DNA from: Clavulina sp. PMI_390
Lineage: Eukaryota; Basidiomycota; Agaricomycetes; Cantharellales; Hydnaceae
DNA: 18,754 bases
NCBI GenBank assembly: GCA_015039315.1
Contig: WIDE01000027.1
Location: 395,695-414,448, forward strand
Direction: 5' to 3'
Both the position numbers and the translations under genes were made by a program. This document shows positions 1-9,000 of the stretch, in pieces (the first letter of the stretch is position 1; every line of letters begins with the position of its first letter). The notes below the pieces were generated by a model, which made no database searches, was not told the DNA's origin, and saw only the letters and a list, made by a program, of their open reading frames with translations.

Positions 1-9
1 AAATGCAGC

Positions 10-275
10 AGTGTAACACTTACACTATGGCTGATGCAAGTCCACTGACTGGCAACATGGTAACTTTACCATCTTGCACAGGGGATCACATATACCAGGC
101 TAGCCACATCGTAACATTACCATATTGCTAGAGACGGGTGAACCATGGCTGCTAGCAGTACCGTAAAATTACCATGCTGGCTGGAAAATGCACATCCAGT
201 ATGGGGATAGGATGACCTACTTCACTATGTACATGTGTCTATCTCCTGTATCTTGCGGCATGGTAAAGTTACCAT
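10..275. repeat. array of five 17-bp palindromic motifs
   Basis: Five copies of a short inverted repeat lie at 10-26, 56-72, 107-123, 159-175 and 259-275. The consensus is roughly ATGGTAA-NN-TTACCAT. The copies at 56 and 259 are perfect 7-bp arms around two bases, the copy at 10 has different outer bases but perfect arms (AGTGTAA/TTACACT) around three bases, and the other two carry mismatches. Start-to-start spacing is 46, 51, 52 and 100, so one unit of a roughly 50-bp lattice appears to be missing. The sequence between copies is not conserved, which points to a protein-binding site array or transposon subterminal repeats and not to a simple tandem repeat. I saw no further copies in the window. 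Confidence 0.75.
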
Positions 276-660
276 AATGCCAGACAGGTCAATAGATCAG
301 ACTCATAGCACAGCAGTCACTATACTATCAAACAGCCTATAGTCACAAGAATGAATTTCTCTAACGCCACTTGCAAAGCAAACTCTCTAAGTAGCCTGCG
401 TAGCTTATATAATATAATATTTTCCACATGACAATCCACCTTTGCAGTCACATACGTGATTGATGTATTTCACCATCGTTATTTCCCCGGGAAATAACAC
501 ACCTCCTCCTACCCCCTCTGTAGACCATCCAAAATGTAGATAATTGTAGTGCAATAACATGTGGTTATCCCGTTTTATCCGCAACAGATGTGTTAAGGCT
601 CCTCAGCATCGTCAACGGCAGCGACAAAGCTTTTTGGCCCTCCCTCCTTAATGCAAAGCA

Positions 661-1051
661 CCACCCCCTCCATTCTTCTACAGCACATACTCACTGCCTA
701 ACATTGCCCATTTCCCTCAACCATTAGGGGGTAAAGTGCCTTCATTGCTGTCACCAACATGAACATTGTTCTTGCAGGGTCCACCCCCCAATCTCCAGTA
801 CCCACCTTACCCACGACCATCTAATACACTCCAAACTAACTACATTTGCATCAAATTCAGTTTTTTACGTTATGAGAACCCAAAAAGAACAGCCCTTGAC
901 GCCAGATGTGCTGCAGCCGAACATATGACATCATACCTGTCCACAGAGCCTACACAGCATCCCACCCCCTCCATCTCTGGGTTATAGCTCCTCAGTAGCA
1001 TCCTCCCCTACCACATAATATCAAATAGGGGGTAAAACGCTGTGTTTGCTG
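661..1051 (+). repeat. diverged direct repeat pair, 301-bp offset
   Basis: CCACCCCCTCCAT occurs at 661-673 and again at 962-974. TAGGGGGTAAA occurs at 725-735 and again at 1026-1036. Both pairs are offset by exactly 301 bp, so the 64-bp distance between the two blocks is kept even though the bases between them have mostly diverged. This suggests an old duplication of about 90 bp or more with conserved edges. Confidence 0.45.
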
Positions 1052-1068
1052 AACCCGGTTGCCGTCGT

Positions 1069-1201
1069 GTAGGGGGCCCCCCCTACATGATTTTCAATTC
1101 AGTTGAGGCCCCACCTGGCAAATCATCTCTATTGTGCAGACTTCTCACGACCCCCCCTACAGCTTAGTCAGACCCCCCCCCCTACAAGAGGTCAACTGAA
1201 T
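1069..1201. repeat. C-tract and inverted-repeat cluster
   Basis: A near-perfect palindrome GTAGGGGG/CCCCCCCTAC spans 1069-1086. The same right half (a C run followed by TACA) recurs at 1150-1161 and 1172-1186. An outer pair of 10-bp arms, ATTCAGTTGA at 1097-1106 and TCAACTGAAT at 1192-1201, encloses the two later C tracts. The arrangement resembles the termini of one or more small DNA transposons, but no clear target-site duplication was found. Confidence 0.45.
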
Positions 1202-1341
1202 GGCAAACCAGTCATGTGACTTCATCCGGACCATGCCGGAGACCACTTACATCATCTATGACATCAGCAGATGACTAATTTCTGTGATTTTCAGGCATTT
1301 CTATCTGACGTTCAAGCTGAACCACACCCACCTCCAAACGA

Positions 1342-3872
1342 CTAAGTCGCACTTTTTCAAAGCTACAGCTCCAGGATTTTTTTTCTATCATAAACCACCC
1401 TAGGTCGACCATGGCTACGTATTTTGTTAAGTGTCACGTGCATTTGTTGGTATGTAACTGACTCTTCGTGTTGTCGCTTATAGTAAACACTCTAGTCAAC
1501 AGCCCTCGATCGTCTTACCACCACCCACCACTCGTCAACCACCACTCTACTGCACTTGTCGACACTCTCTCATGCTCCACTATCACCTCTGGCTACGCTT
1601 CTACTAGTTCTCATATCGGTTCTCTAGTCAACACTGCTGGCGCTACTACTGTCGACCAGCATCTTTGTCCTTGCACCTCCCACCGCCCACTCCTCAACAC
1701 CACCACTCTAATTCACAGTTTCTCATCCTTGCTGCACATCTCATCGCTTATACTACTCATCTCTAGCGTATATCCATTCGATCTCATACCTGAAGTCTGG
1801 GTGCTGTCGCTCAACCTTGTTCCTTGCTCTTGCGCTCGATCCACGTATATCCCATAGATCCCACCCAGCCAAGTCGCACTTTCTCATCCCTTTCACCTCT
1901 TATTCATTTTAGTACCTATCCCTGTATATGTCAGACAGTGCAATTTCTCATCTAGGTCAAGTTCGCTCGGCCGAGGGTCTGCCTTCAACCATCGGTTCGC
2001 CGCCTGCCTTATTCTACCGAGTCATAGCTTCTCATTGATCTCATCTGCCCTCTCATACTAATTACCATCTTTGTTATACTGGCAGGTTATTATCTCTCAT
2101 CTCCCCGTCCAGCGTCGACATTGACAGCAGCCAACCATCACCTCGATCCACTCGACTCCACCCTCCTCCGCTTTCCTCGCTCCTCTCTGCTCCTCCTTGC
2201 AAAGTCGAAGTTTCTCGATAGCACACTGACTACTTTCTCATTGCTTGGCAGCTACCACATGCACCAGGGCTGGGATCGGCCACGGTGTGGACGGTTAGGG
2301 CCAGGTCATTTGCCTCATGATTGATAGCCCCCCATGTATTTGTACCACTAATATCCACTAATGAAAACCGTCTTTGTGCATAAAGAGGCGCCAACTACAA
2401 ACAAATTTGATGCAAAGACCCATTAGGTAGCACTCAGTTGTCGCCGTCGAGGGGCAACTAGCTAGCTACGGAGTAGCGACTGATATCTTACTTTCTCAAC
2501 AGAGATTGTGCTATGGTTATCTATCCGTAAATGCTCTTATGATTGATTAAGACACATTCTATTAATGAATATTAGTCAATTGCGTGTGCTACAACTGACG
2601 ACGAGCGCCGCGCAAGGTGCATCTGGGCCCAAGTCACGGGCGTGACGTGTCTGTGACGGCTCTCCCTCGCTGTGCTCTGGGCAGCCTCTGGCCTCGTCGC
2701 TCGCTCCTCCCTCTCTGGATATTGATGTTAGGATGGGGTACGATTCTCTATACCTCTTGGGACTATCCGGAGCCTGTTCGATGTAGCCGCTCTGCCACAA
2801 TTTGCCTGGTTACTCCCTCTCTCCCTCTCTCTGTCGATGCTATATGATTCATACTCGAATGAGCACCGCATCACACTGCGAACGGCCAATAGAAAAACTT
2901 CTTGATAGTCATCTGGCTAATGGGCCGAATCTCAATGTCATCTTCTGCGCTCAGACTCATTCGCTCAACATTCACACCACCCTCTCGGTTTCCTGTTGCT
3001 CTCAGTTATACAAAGCTATCTCGTATTACATTGGCCGCCTCTACCATTACTCTCCGTCTACTACATTATTCATTCTTGCTCGTCAGTCCCATCCCATGTA
3101 TATACCCCTCAATACTCAAATGAGATTATTTCTCGTTGTCTCATGCCTCTTGCCCTGTTCATAGCTGAGATTCCTAATACTGACTTTGCTAGCCATTAGC
3201 TTAATACCATTCATTACTACTTTATGATCCTTGATGTCGAATCGCTGCTTGCCTCTGAGAAAATTGTACGTCTTTCTGTAAGTTCACCACAACCAATCAA
3301 TGCTGCCCATCATATAGAGCGAATTCTTTCATTCTTGTTCTTGCAAGAGTGCCTGGCTTGCGTATCACGATTGGTTGCAATTATGAAGGGATCCGTGACG
3401 AGCGCCCAAATGACACGTGTGACGTGCCACTTCCCACCATGCTACCAACAACGGGCCATCCGGACTCCTCGTCTCCGTCTCGACTGCATCTACTATACGC
3501 TCGCATATCTAAATAATCTTGAACGGAACGTTTTGACAATTGTGCTTAATTTTTTTTCTTGTTTGCTGCTCTCGTGGCCTGCTGTCGTCTCTGCACTCTC
3601 GCCGCACCCCTCGCTCTCCTTCTTCTGTCCACCACTTTTTCACCTGAGCGAGTCCTAAGGCTCTTTTCACTCTGCCTCAATGTTAGCTCCGCCGTCGCTG
3701 GTGACTAGCGTTGGCCATGATCCTAGAGTTTGACAACGCCTCCCACCCCCGCAATTGATGACATGCCTGGACGTCGTAAACTTCCTCAAAGCAGCGGTAT
3801 AGGAATTTATGTCATTTTTTTCTGTTTGATGGCGAGCAGATTGTGTTTATTGTAAATTATGAGGATTATTGA
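1342..3872. other. pyrimidine-rich gene-free stretch upstream of the gene cassette
   Basis: The plus strand is rich in C and T, and open frames here give Ser/Leu/Pro/His-rich translations without recognisable domains. The 1468-1857 frame (129 aa) is driven by recurring GTCRAC-containing words near 1491, 1531, 1556, 1621 and 1649. Copies of an AAGTCG..TTTCTCAT motif occur at 1344, 1871 and 2202. CRE/E-box-like words (TGACGTG, CACGTG) occur near 1433, 2643 and 3410-3425. A 144-aa frame at 3224-3658 was considered and not accepted. I see no RNA gene. Confidence 0.55.
1344..2218 (+). repeat. dispersed AAGTCG(C/A)A(C/G)TTTCTCAT motif, three copies
   Basis: Related 17-mers lie at 1344-1360, 1871-1887 and 2202-2218. 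A fourth copy in the same orientation is at 15026-15042, beyond the three-gene cassette. The 1871 and 15026 copies differ at a single base. Looser TTTCTCAT words occur between them. No function is known; these may be remnants of a dispersed repeat family. Confidence 0.4.
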
Positions 3873-3891
3873 GTGTCACTTGAGCGTGATT
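3873..3891 (+). promoter_or_regulatory. candidate promoter box shared with the helicase gene
   Basis: GTGTCACTTGAGCGTGATT ends 48 bp before the chosen ATG at 3940. It matches 15 of 19 positions with the box at 5619-5637 upstream of the helicase gene, including an unbroken GAGCGTGA. The shared box suggests co-regulation. Its position just upstream also argues that translation starts at 3940 and not at the in-frame ATG at 3859, which would place the box inside the coding region. Confidence 0.45.
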
Positions 3892-3939
3892 GGCCGCGTT
3901 TGGTCACAGCAAAGCTCCTCCCTCCACCTCGACCTCTTT

Positions 3940-5487
3940 ATGCCTCCTGCCCATCCTCTTGATAGCATCTTTGCTGCTAGCCTCCACGCCGTCCTCGATC
4001 GCCCCGGCAAGCTCGAAGAGGTCCTCCGTGCCACAAACGAAAATGGCATGCCGTCCAAAACCTACGACACGCTTCGCGTCATCATCGAACGAGCGGTATG
4101 TGTCTATCAGCTCTACTCAGTGTAATTATTTCCTTTTAATCTTTTTTCTACACATTACTTAGCTTTTGGCAACACCTGCGCTCGTGCACGATGCTGTCAA
4201 GCTCCAGCGTCTAGCTGATCGTGATGAGACACCGCGCGATGATCAAGACGCCCGCGACGGAGAGACGTCTACTCCTGCGCCAGCTACCAAGGAGCCAGCG
4301 CATAAAGGTGTGCGTGGACAGCCCCCGGTCGAAAAGGTGAGATTGATGCCCAATCTCTGCTGTCGTCAATGTCACTCACTATCCTGCCTCTTAGATTACA
4401 TTCGCCGAAGCCCTCGAACTCTTGCAGGGTCCATGCGCCTCCTGGGCCGATCTGTGCAACAACAAGCTCTTCAGCCTCCAGAGTCGCATCTATGACAAGA
4501 GCCAGCCGTATACCCAGGCGAATGCGACCGCCCTCGCTATGTATGCCGTCATCAAGGGGATTGATATCAGCAACGATGAGCTAGATATGGTATGTTCTAC
4601 ATTCATTAATCAGAATAGCGCTAACACATCCGTCTCGTTACTAGGAGTCCATGTTCCCTCCAAACGAAGCGTTTACGCAGCAGGTCACCGAGTCAATCCA
4701 AGGGATCCTGCACAATCGTGGGCTCCCGACCAACCTCATGTCTATCAGTTACCGATCAGTATTGTCATACTTTCCCTCCTATTCCTCTCTCTGTCCGCTC
4801 ATGCATTGCATCACCCCACATCCCCGCCTCTCTTCCACCGTTCTAGTTACGATCGACGTCGACTACCGAGGTTCAAGACACTGCGGCGCTCCTCTTTGAG
4901 CGCCTCACATTCTCCCTCGTCGGACTCGATCTTGTCCTCGAGCACCTTACAGAACCACAGCCCCCAAAAGGCGCCGCCGAGTACGACGATACCATCGTCA
5001 ACTTGCTCAGAGCCCGTCATGTTTGGTCGCGAACCCCCAACAAGTTTGACATTGCAACCGAGGTTGCTGCCCTCGTCAAGCTTCTCAACATGTATATCAA
5101 GGTTCGTCGCCGCCATTCCCCCGTGGATCTACAATCATTATTTCTTACTTTTATTCACCTTAGTGGGGTGCATCAGTGCTTCTCGTCCGCCTCTTGTCTT
5201 TCAAATTCTATCGGACATCGGGCTATGTGGAAACAATCGAGCGGCCCTCCACACTGCTCTGGTTGTCAATCGTAAAGGACAATGATGCATTGTTGCAGCT
5301 TGAGCAGAAGAGGAAGGCCGCGTGCAAGGCAGTCCTCCTCTTTGTCAAGTTGTTTGCTGGAAAGGCTGCCGCTCGCGCCTTTCGCCGGATCCTCATCCGC
5401 CTCGAGGGCTTCTCTCGTACCTACCAGCCCCGCCTCATTGCCACTGGTAGCCTCATTCCGACGTCTGATGAGATGATTGACGATTAG
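3940..5487 (+). CDS. uncharacterised helical protein, 405 aa, six exons
   Basis: I do not recognise this protein. Exons are 3940-4095, 4163-4336, 4395-4589, 4645-4758, 4847-5101 and 5164-5487. All five introns (55-88 nt) begin GT and end AG, and all are phase 0. The first about 52 residues look helical. Residues 70-105 are a charged, Ala/Pro/Thr-rich, probably disordered linker. The rest (about 111-390) is Leu/Ala-rich and looks mainly alpha-helical. Near the C-terminus lies a basic stretch from about 345 to 385 (for example KRKAACK and RAFRRILIRLEG) that could contact nucleic acid or a membrane. There is no signal peptide. An in-frame ATG at 3859 could add 27 residues, but the promoter-like box argues against it. 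It lies 568 bp upstream of, and in the same direction as, the helicase gene, so a partner role is possible. The gene model is firm; the function is unknown. Confidence 0.8.
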
Positions 5488-5564
5488 CCTCGTCCATATT
5501 CTCTCTTTATTCATATCACATATATTTCTTGTAGCCCACTTCTGAATTCTTTTGTAATCCTGCT

Positions 5565-5570
5565 AATAAA
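5565..5570 (+). terminator. polyadenylation signal candidate of the 405-aa gene
   Basis: AATAAA lies 77 bp past the stop codon at 5487, in an AT-rich stretch, and before the promoter box of the next gene. The placement fits a 3' end signal separating two independently transcribed genes. Confidence 0.45.
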
Positions 5571-5618
5571 TGATGCACTCCCTGATAAAGACTTGTAAGT
5601 GCAGACAAGATCGATAGT

Positions 5619-5648
5619 GTGTGACTGGAGCGTGACCAGCGCGTGACT
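5619..5648 (+). promoter_or_regulatory. candidate promoter box of the helicase gene, GCGTGAC repeats
   Basis: GTGTGACTGGAGCGTGACC (5619-5637) matches the box at 3873-3891 in 15 of 19 positions. A second GCGTGACT follows at 5640-5647, making a tandem site. A CT-rich stretch typical of fungal transcription start regions begins right after. Confidence 0.4.
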
Positions 5649-6055
5649 ATTGTTCTCGTTCTTCCCCTCATCCTTGCTCGCTCTACAGCTCCTTTCTCTC
5701 TGGCGGCTGCGCTCCAGAGATTCTGCTCATTTTCTTTTCGCCCTACCATCCCATCTCTGCGGCCTGTGGACTGCATTTCAAGGAGAGGCCCTTTTCCAAC
5801 AAAGGTCGTGTGTCTCAACGCCGCGCGTTCTGCCCTCGTTGTGAGTGAAATAACCCAACTCCTCTTTTTCATATACCAATATATCACTCGTTTGAACCTA
5901 TTCTCATGTTTGTTCAGCTTTATTTCCCCATTGCCGTTGGTATGTCTCATTGCCCACCATGTGGGTGCCGATCCTCACGACACACTCTTATTACTAGCTA
6001 TCCTGCCCTCCCTGAATCCGATCTGCACTCCTAATGGTACCGAGGGACTGTCTTC
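5649..6055 (+). other. probable 5' leader of the helicase gene with two candidate introns
   Basis: The stretch between the promoter box and the start at 6056 is pyrimidine-rich. Two intron-like segments have good ends: 5841-5917 (GTGAGT..CAG) and 5940-5997 (GTATGT..TAG). An in-frame TAA at 6032-6034 shuts the main reading frame upstream of 6056, so the leader is probably not coding even after splicing. The 195-aa frame 5643-6230 runs through it and into the first coding intron and looks accidental. Confidence 0.45.
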
Positions 6056-6063
6056 ATGTCTAA
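6034..6063 (+). promoter_or_regulatory. short upstream ORF overlapping the helicase start
   Basis: An ATG at 6034 opens a nine-codon frame that ends with TAA at 6061-6063. It overlaps the main ATG at 6056 in another frame. Ribosomes using it could not simply reinitiate at 6056, so it would be expected to lower helicase translation. Whether the mRNA contains it depends on the unknown transcription start. Confidence 0.4.
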
Positions 6064-9000
6064 CGAAGACGATGACTACGACTACTACGAGTCTGACAAT
6101 GAAGGCTCTGCTGTTGGGTCTGGGGACGAACATCTTGACGATGAATACTAGTACGTTCTTCTCTTTTTTCTTCTATATCCCCAATATTGACAAGCTTATC
6201 ACCATCTCCTCTAATGACCCTTTTCGGTAGTTGTTATCTCTGCCCACAGATCACCGATCAGGTGGACAGCCGCCAGCTTGTGAACCATCTCCAGGACGAG
6301 CATCTAACAACCTCGTGGGGTTGCACACTATGCGCCATACAGCTACACACCCCCGAGGAGGAGCATGCTCATTCCCTTCGATACCACGACAACATCGAGG
6401 CTGGTGAGGATTCTTTCTGTGCTCTCGTCTATGTGTTCATAATCCGACTATTCCCTCGTAGTCCTCAATGACTCTGGCACTATCGCCCGCATCGACGCAT
6501 CATATACCTGCCCCATCTGCAACTCCTCCAACGCATCACTCTGGATGCTTTCCCACCATCTTCGTATCGTGCACGATGCCTGTATACGCAAACAGGCATC
6601 TGCATCCGTTCAGACAATTGGTCAACAATTAGCCCCATTTGGATTCGACTATGACCTCCGCTTCCATCTCCTCCTTTGCACCGCCAAGCACCAAGGCGTC
6701 CCCATCTGCGACGTCCCCAAACATGTCGAACGATGCAAGAATGCCAATTCTATCCATAATCACCCCAATTATCCCAATCTTGCCGCTCGTCTCGCTTCCC
6801 TTCCAGTTGCGGACGTCAACTCCTCACTACCTATCGAGATTGAGATTCCGATTTCCCACATTCCTGTTGAGGAAGGCGTTCAGTGCCCTTCTTGCCGTCT
6901 TGCGTTTTCGTCCACACGCAATCTCTCTACCCATATCACGCAGACACACCCGGGGGTCTCGACGCGCAGCTTGAACAAGATGGCCTGCAAGTACCAGCAG
7001 TGGATGGGCGGCGATGCAAAGTATCGCAATGTACAAGATGCCGCTCATCTCCAGTGGCGATATGTGGTTGTTTTGCAGCCCGACGTCTTGGGGCCACGTC
7101 CTCCTGATTCGGCACTCGAGCACCAAATTGGTGTATTCGATAACCTCCTACCACCCCAACCCACTGGCGAATCACCACCTCCAGGGCCGATTGATGATAG
7201 GCGCGAGCTTGGTGCATTTGTCAATCGGTTCAACATTGCCACTCTCTCCACTGCTGAGCATATGCGAGCACTCTTCTCGCTTTCCCACATTCAAGATGGG
7301 ACTGCGTTGCAAGATGTGGATCTTTTGCCCATAACCAAGCAGTGGCTCGAGCTTGTGGCAGCTGCATCCCATCCACTGCCTGATTCGACTCGCTGCCGAC
7401 TAATGACCACATCGTGCGTATACCTGACCCACTCCTGAACTTTATACTCATTTTTCTCTTGCAACCTACCCCTCCCAATATCAATCCCTCTTTGTAGACG
7501 ATCCGATCCTAGTAAGAGGCCGTTCAATGGAACCGTCCAGCCAAATACTCTGATGAAGCGTGCGCGGCTCGTCAGAACCCTCGTGATCTTTTCCTGTGCT
7601 CTCGAGCACATCATCAGTCATCCAGTCCCTGCTCAGTGGAACTGGGGCTCCTCGCGCATTGACTTTTGGAAGGCATATGTTGCCCTCTTCGCCACCGATC
7701 CGGTATGGACTGCCATCCGTGCGTTCAAGGAGGCCATTCGCGACACGGAGAGGCGCCTTGCTCTGCTTGGTCCAATGATATGGGCCCTCCTCAAACAAGG
7801 GATGCGTTCGAATATGACTACGTGGGATTGTATATTTGAACGCTTCGTGTTGGCCTGCACGATTGACTCGCGCAGCATCGCAAACGCTGTTCCGCGCTAC
7901 CATGGGATGAAGGCTATCTTTACGCTGGCTTCAGAGATATCATGGATCGCGCGCGCTTCTGCAGTGATGGAGATTGAGCATGCACGGGCTCTCTTGCCTG
8001 ATACAGAATACTTTGCCTACGATAGGTTTGTGGCTTTCTTTTTCCCTTTACCTCAAAACTCATCCGGACCCGTTTTTTGTCTGCAGCTATTATGAATCCC
8101 ATATCGAGCGGTACCTCAGCGCGTATACTGACACCCCGTTTGGGAATCTGCGCGCGATCGCTTCATGGCTCTCAGGTGTCGTTGCCAATCTGGACCAAAT
8201 GTCGGCCGATGGATACTTTGCCTGGTGCTCACCTGCGGGAGGCCAAAAGTATTCTCACTACACGTGGAAGGGCCAGCAAGTGTCTGTTGATGGCTGGTAT
8301 CGGCTCATACCTGGTGCTGCCCTCAAGCGCGTGCAAGACCACATGGCAGACTTTCTCGCGTGGGTTGATCCACATGATCACTCATGGTATTCTCCCCTAG
8401 TGGATCGGATACGCGCCGGCCTTGGGATGGATCCCACGATCGACTATGATGCGCTGTTCATGGAGAGCCCAAACGACAGCGCATCTTATCTCACCATGTC
8501 AAAAGAAGGGCTGGTGCAGTTCTCGGGGCTGCTCAAGACTAAACTTGCTGCTCAGTCGCGGCTGGTTGTGGAGGTGAACGGGCATGGCGAACTGCTGCGG
8601 ACAACACGCCACGAGTTCCTCGAGCATGTTGCCCGCATCGTCAAGGTATTCGTTTCCTTTGGCTTTCTGATATTGTCTTCCATTTTCTGATTCGCATAAT
8701 GTAATCAATTCCCCTCTCCTCCACCATAGGCTCTTTTTGTGGCAGTCTACGTCTGCGTAGGTCCGCTACCGCGTGGGACAGAGTTGGCCCTATCCTCGAT
8801 CATCGATACGGGCATGAATGGCATTCGAAACCTCCGTGCTGTAGGAGGCGAACTGATGCTCATGTCAACCTACCTCAAAACCAGAGACCATGCCGAAGGT
8901 GGCTCGGTGCCTCGGCTCATTCCTCCCAAACTCGCTCTCCTCGTCACCCAATATCTGGCTCTCATCCGGCCCCTTGAGCTCCACTATGCCCTCATAGACA

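Larger units (their letters stand above)
276..1341. other. gene-free stretch with diverged repeats
   Basis: No reading frame here looks coding. The longest ATG frame (766-987, 73 aa) is proline- and threonine-rich in its ends and is bounded by repeated C-rich tracts. The stretch contains AT-rich DNA near 405-430 and two repeat structures annotated separately (661-1051 and 1069-1201). Confidence 0.6.

Noticed and set aside
1468..1857. 129-aa plus-strand frame
   Set aside because: Ser/Thr/Leu/His-rich low-complexity translation produced by repeated GTCRAC and CACCAC words; no domain and no plausible start context.
721..2300. TTAGGG words suggesting a telomere
   Set aside because: Only isolated matches (near 724 and 2290), no tandem array.
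3224..3658. 144-aa plus-strand frame beginning MILDVESLLASEK
   Set aside because: The first residues look protein-like and a GTACGT donor follows, but the spliced path meets a stop soon after and the unspliced frame ends in a low-complexity Ser/Pro/Phe tail. Left as unsupported.
5643..6230. 195-aa plus-strand frame
   Set aside because: It crosses two intron-like segments of the helicase leader, overlaps the true first exon in another frame and runs through the first coding intron.
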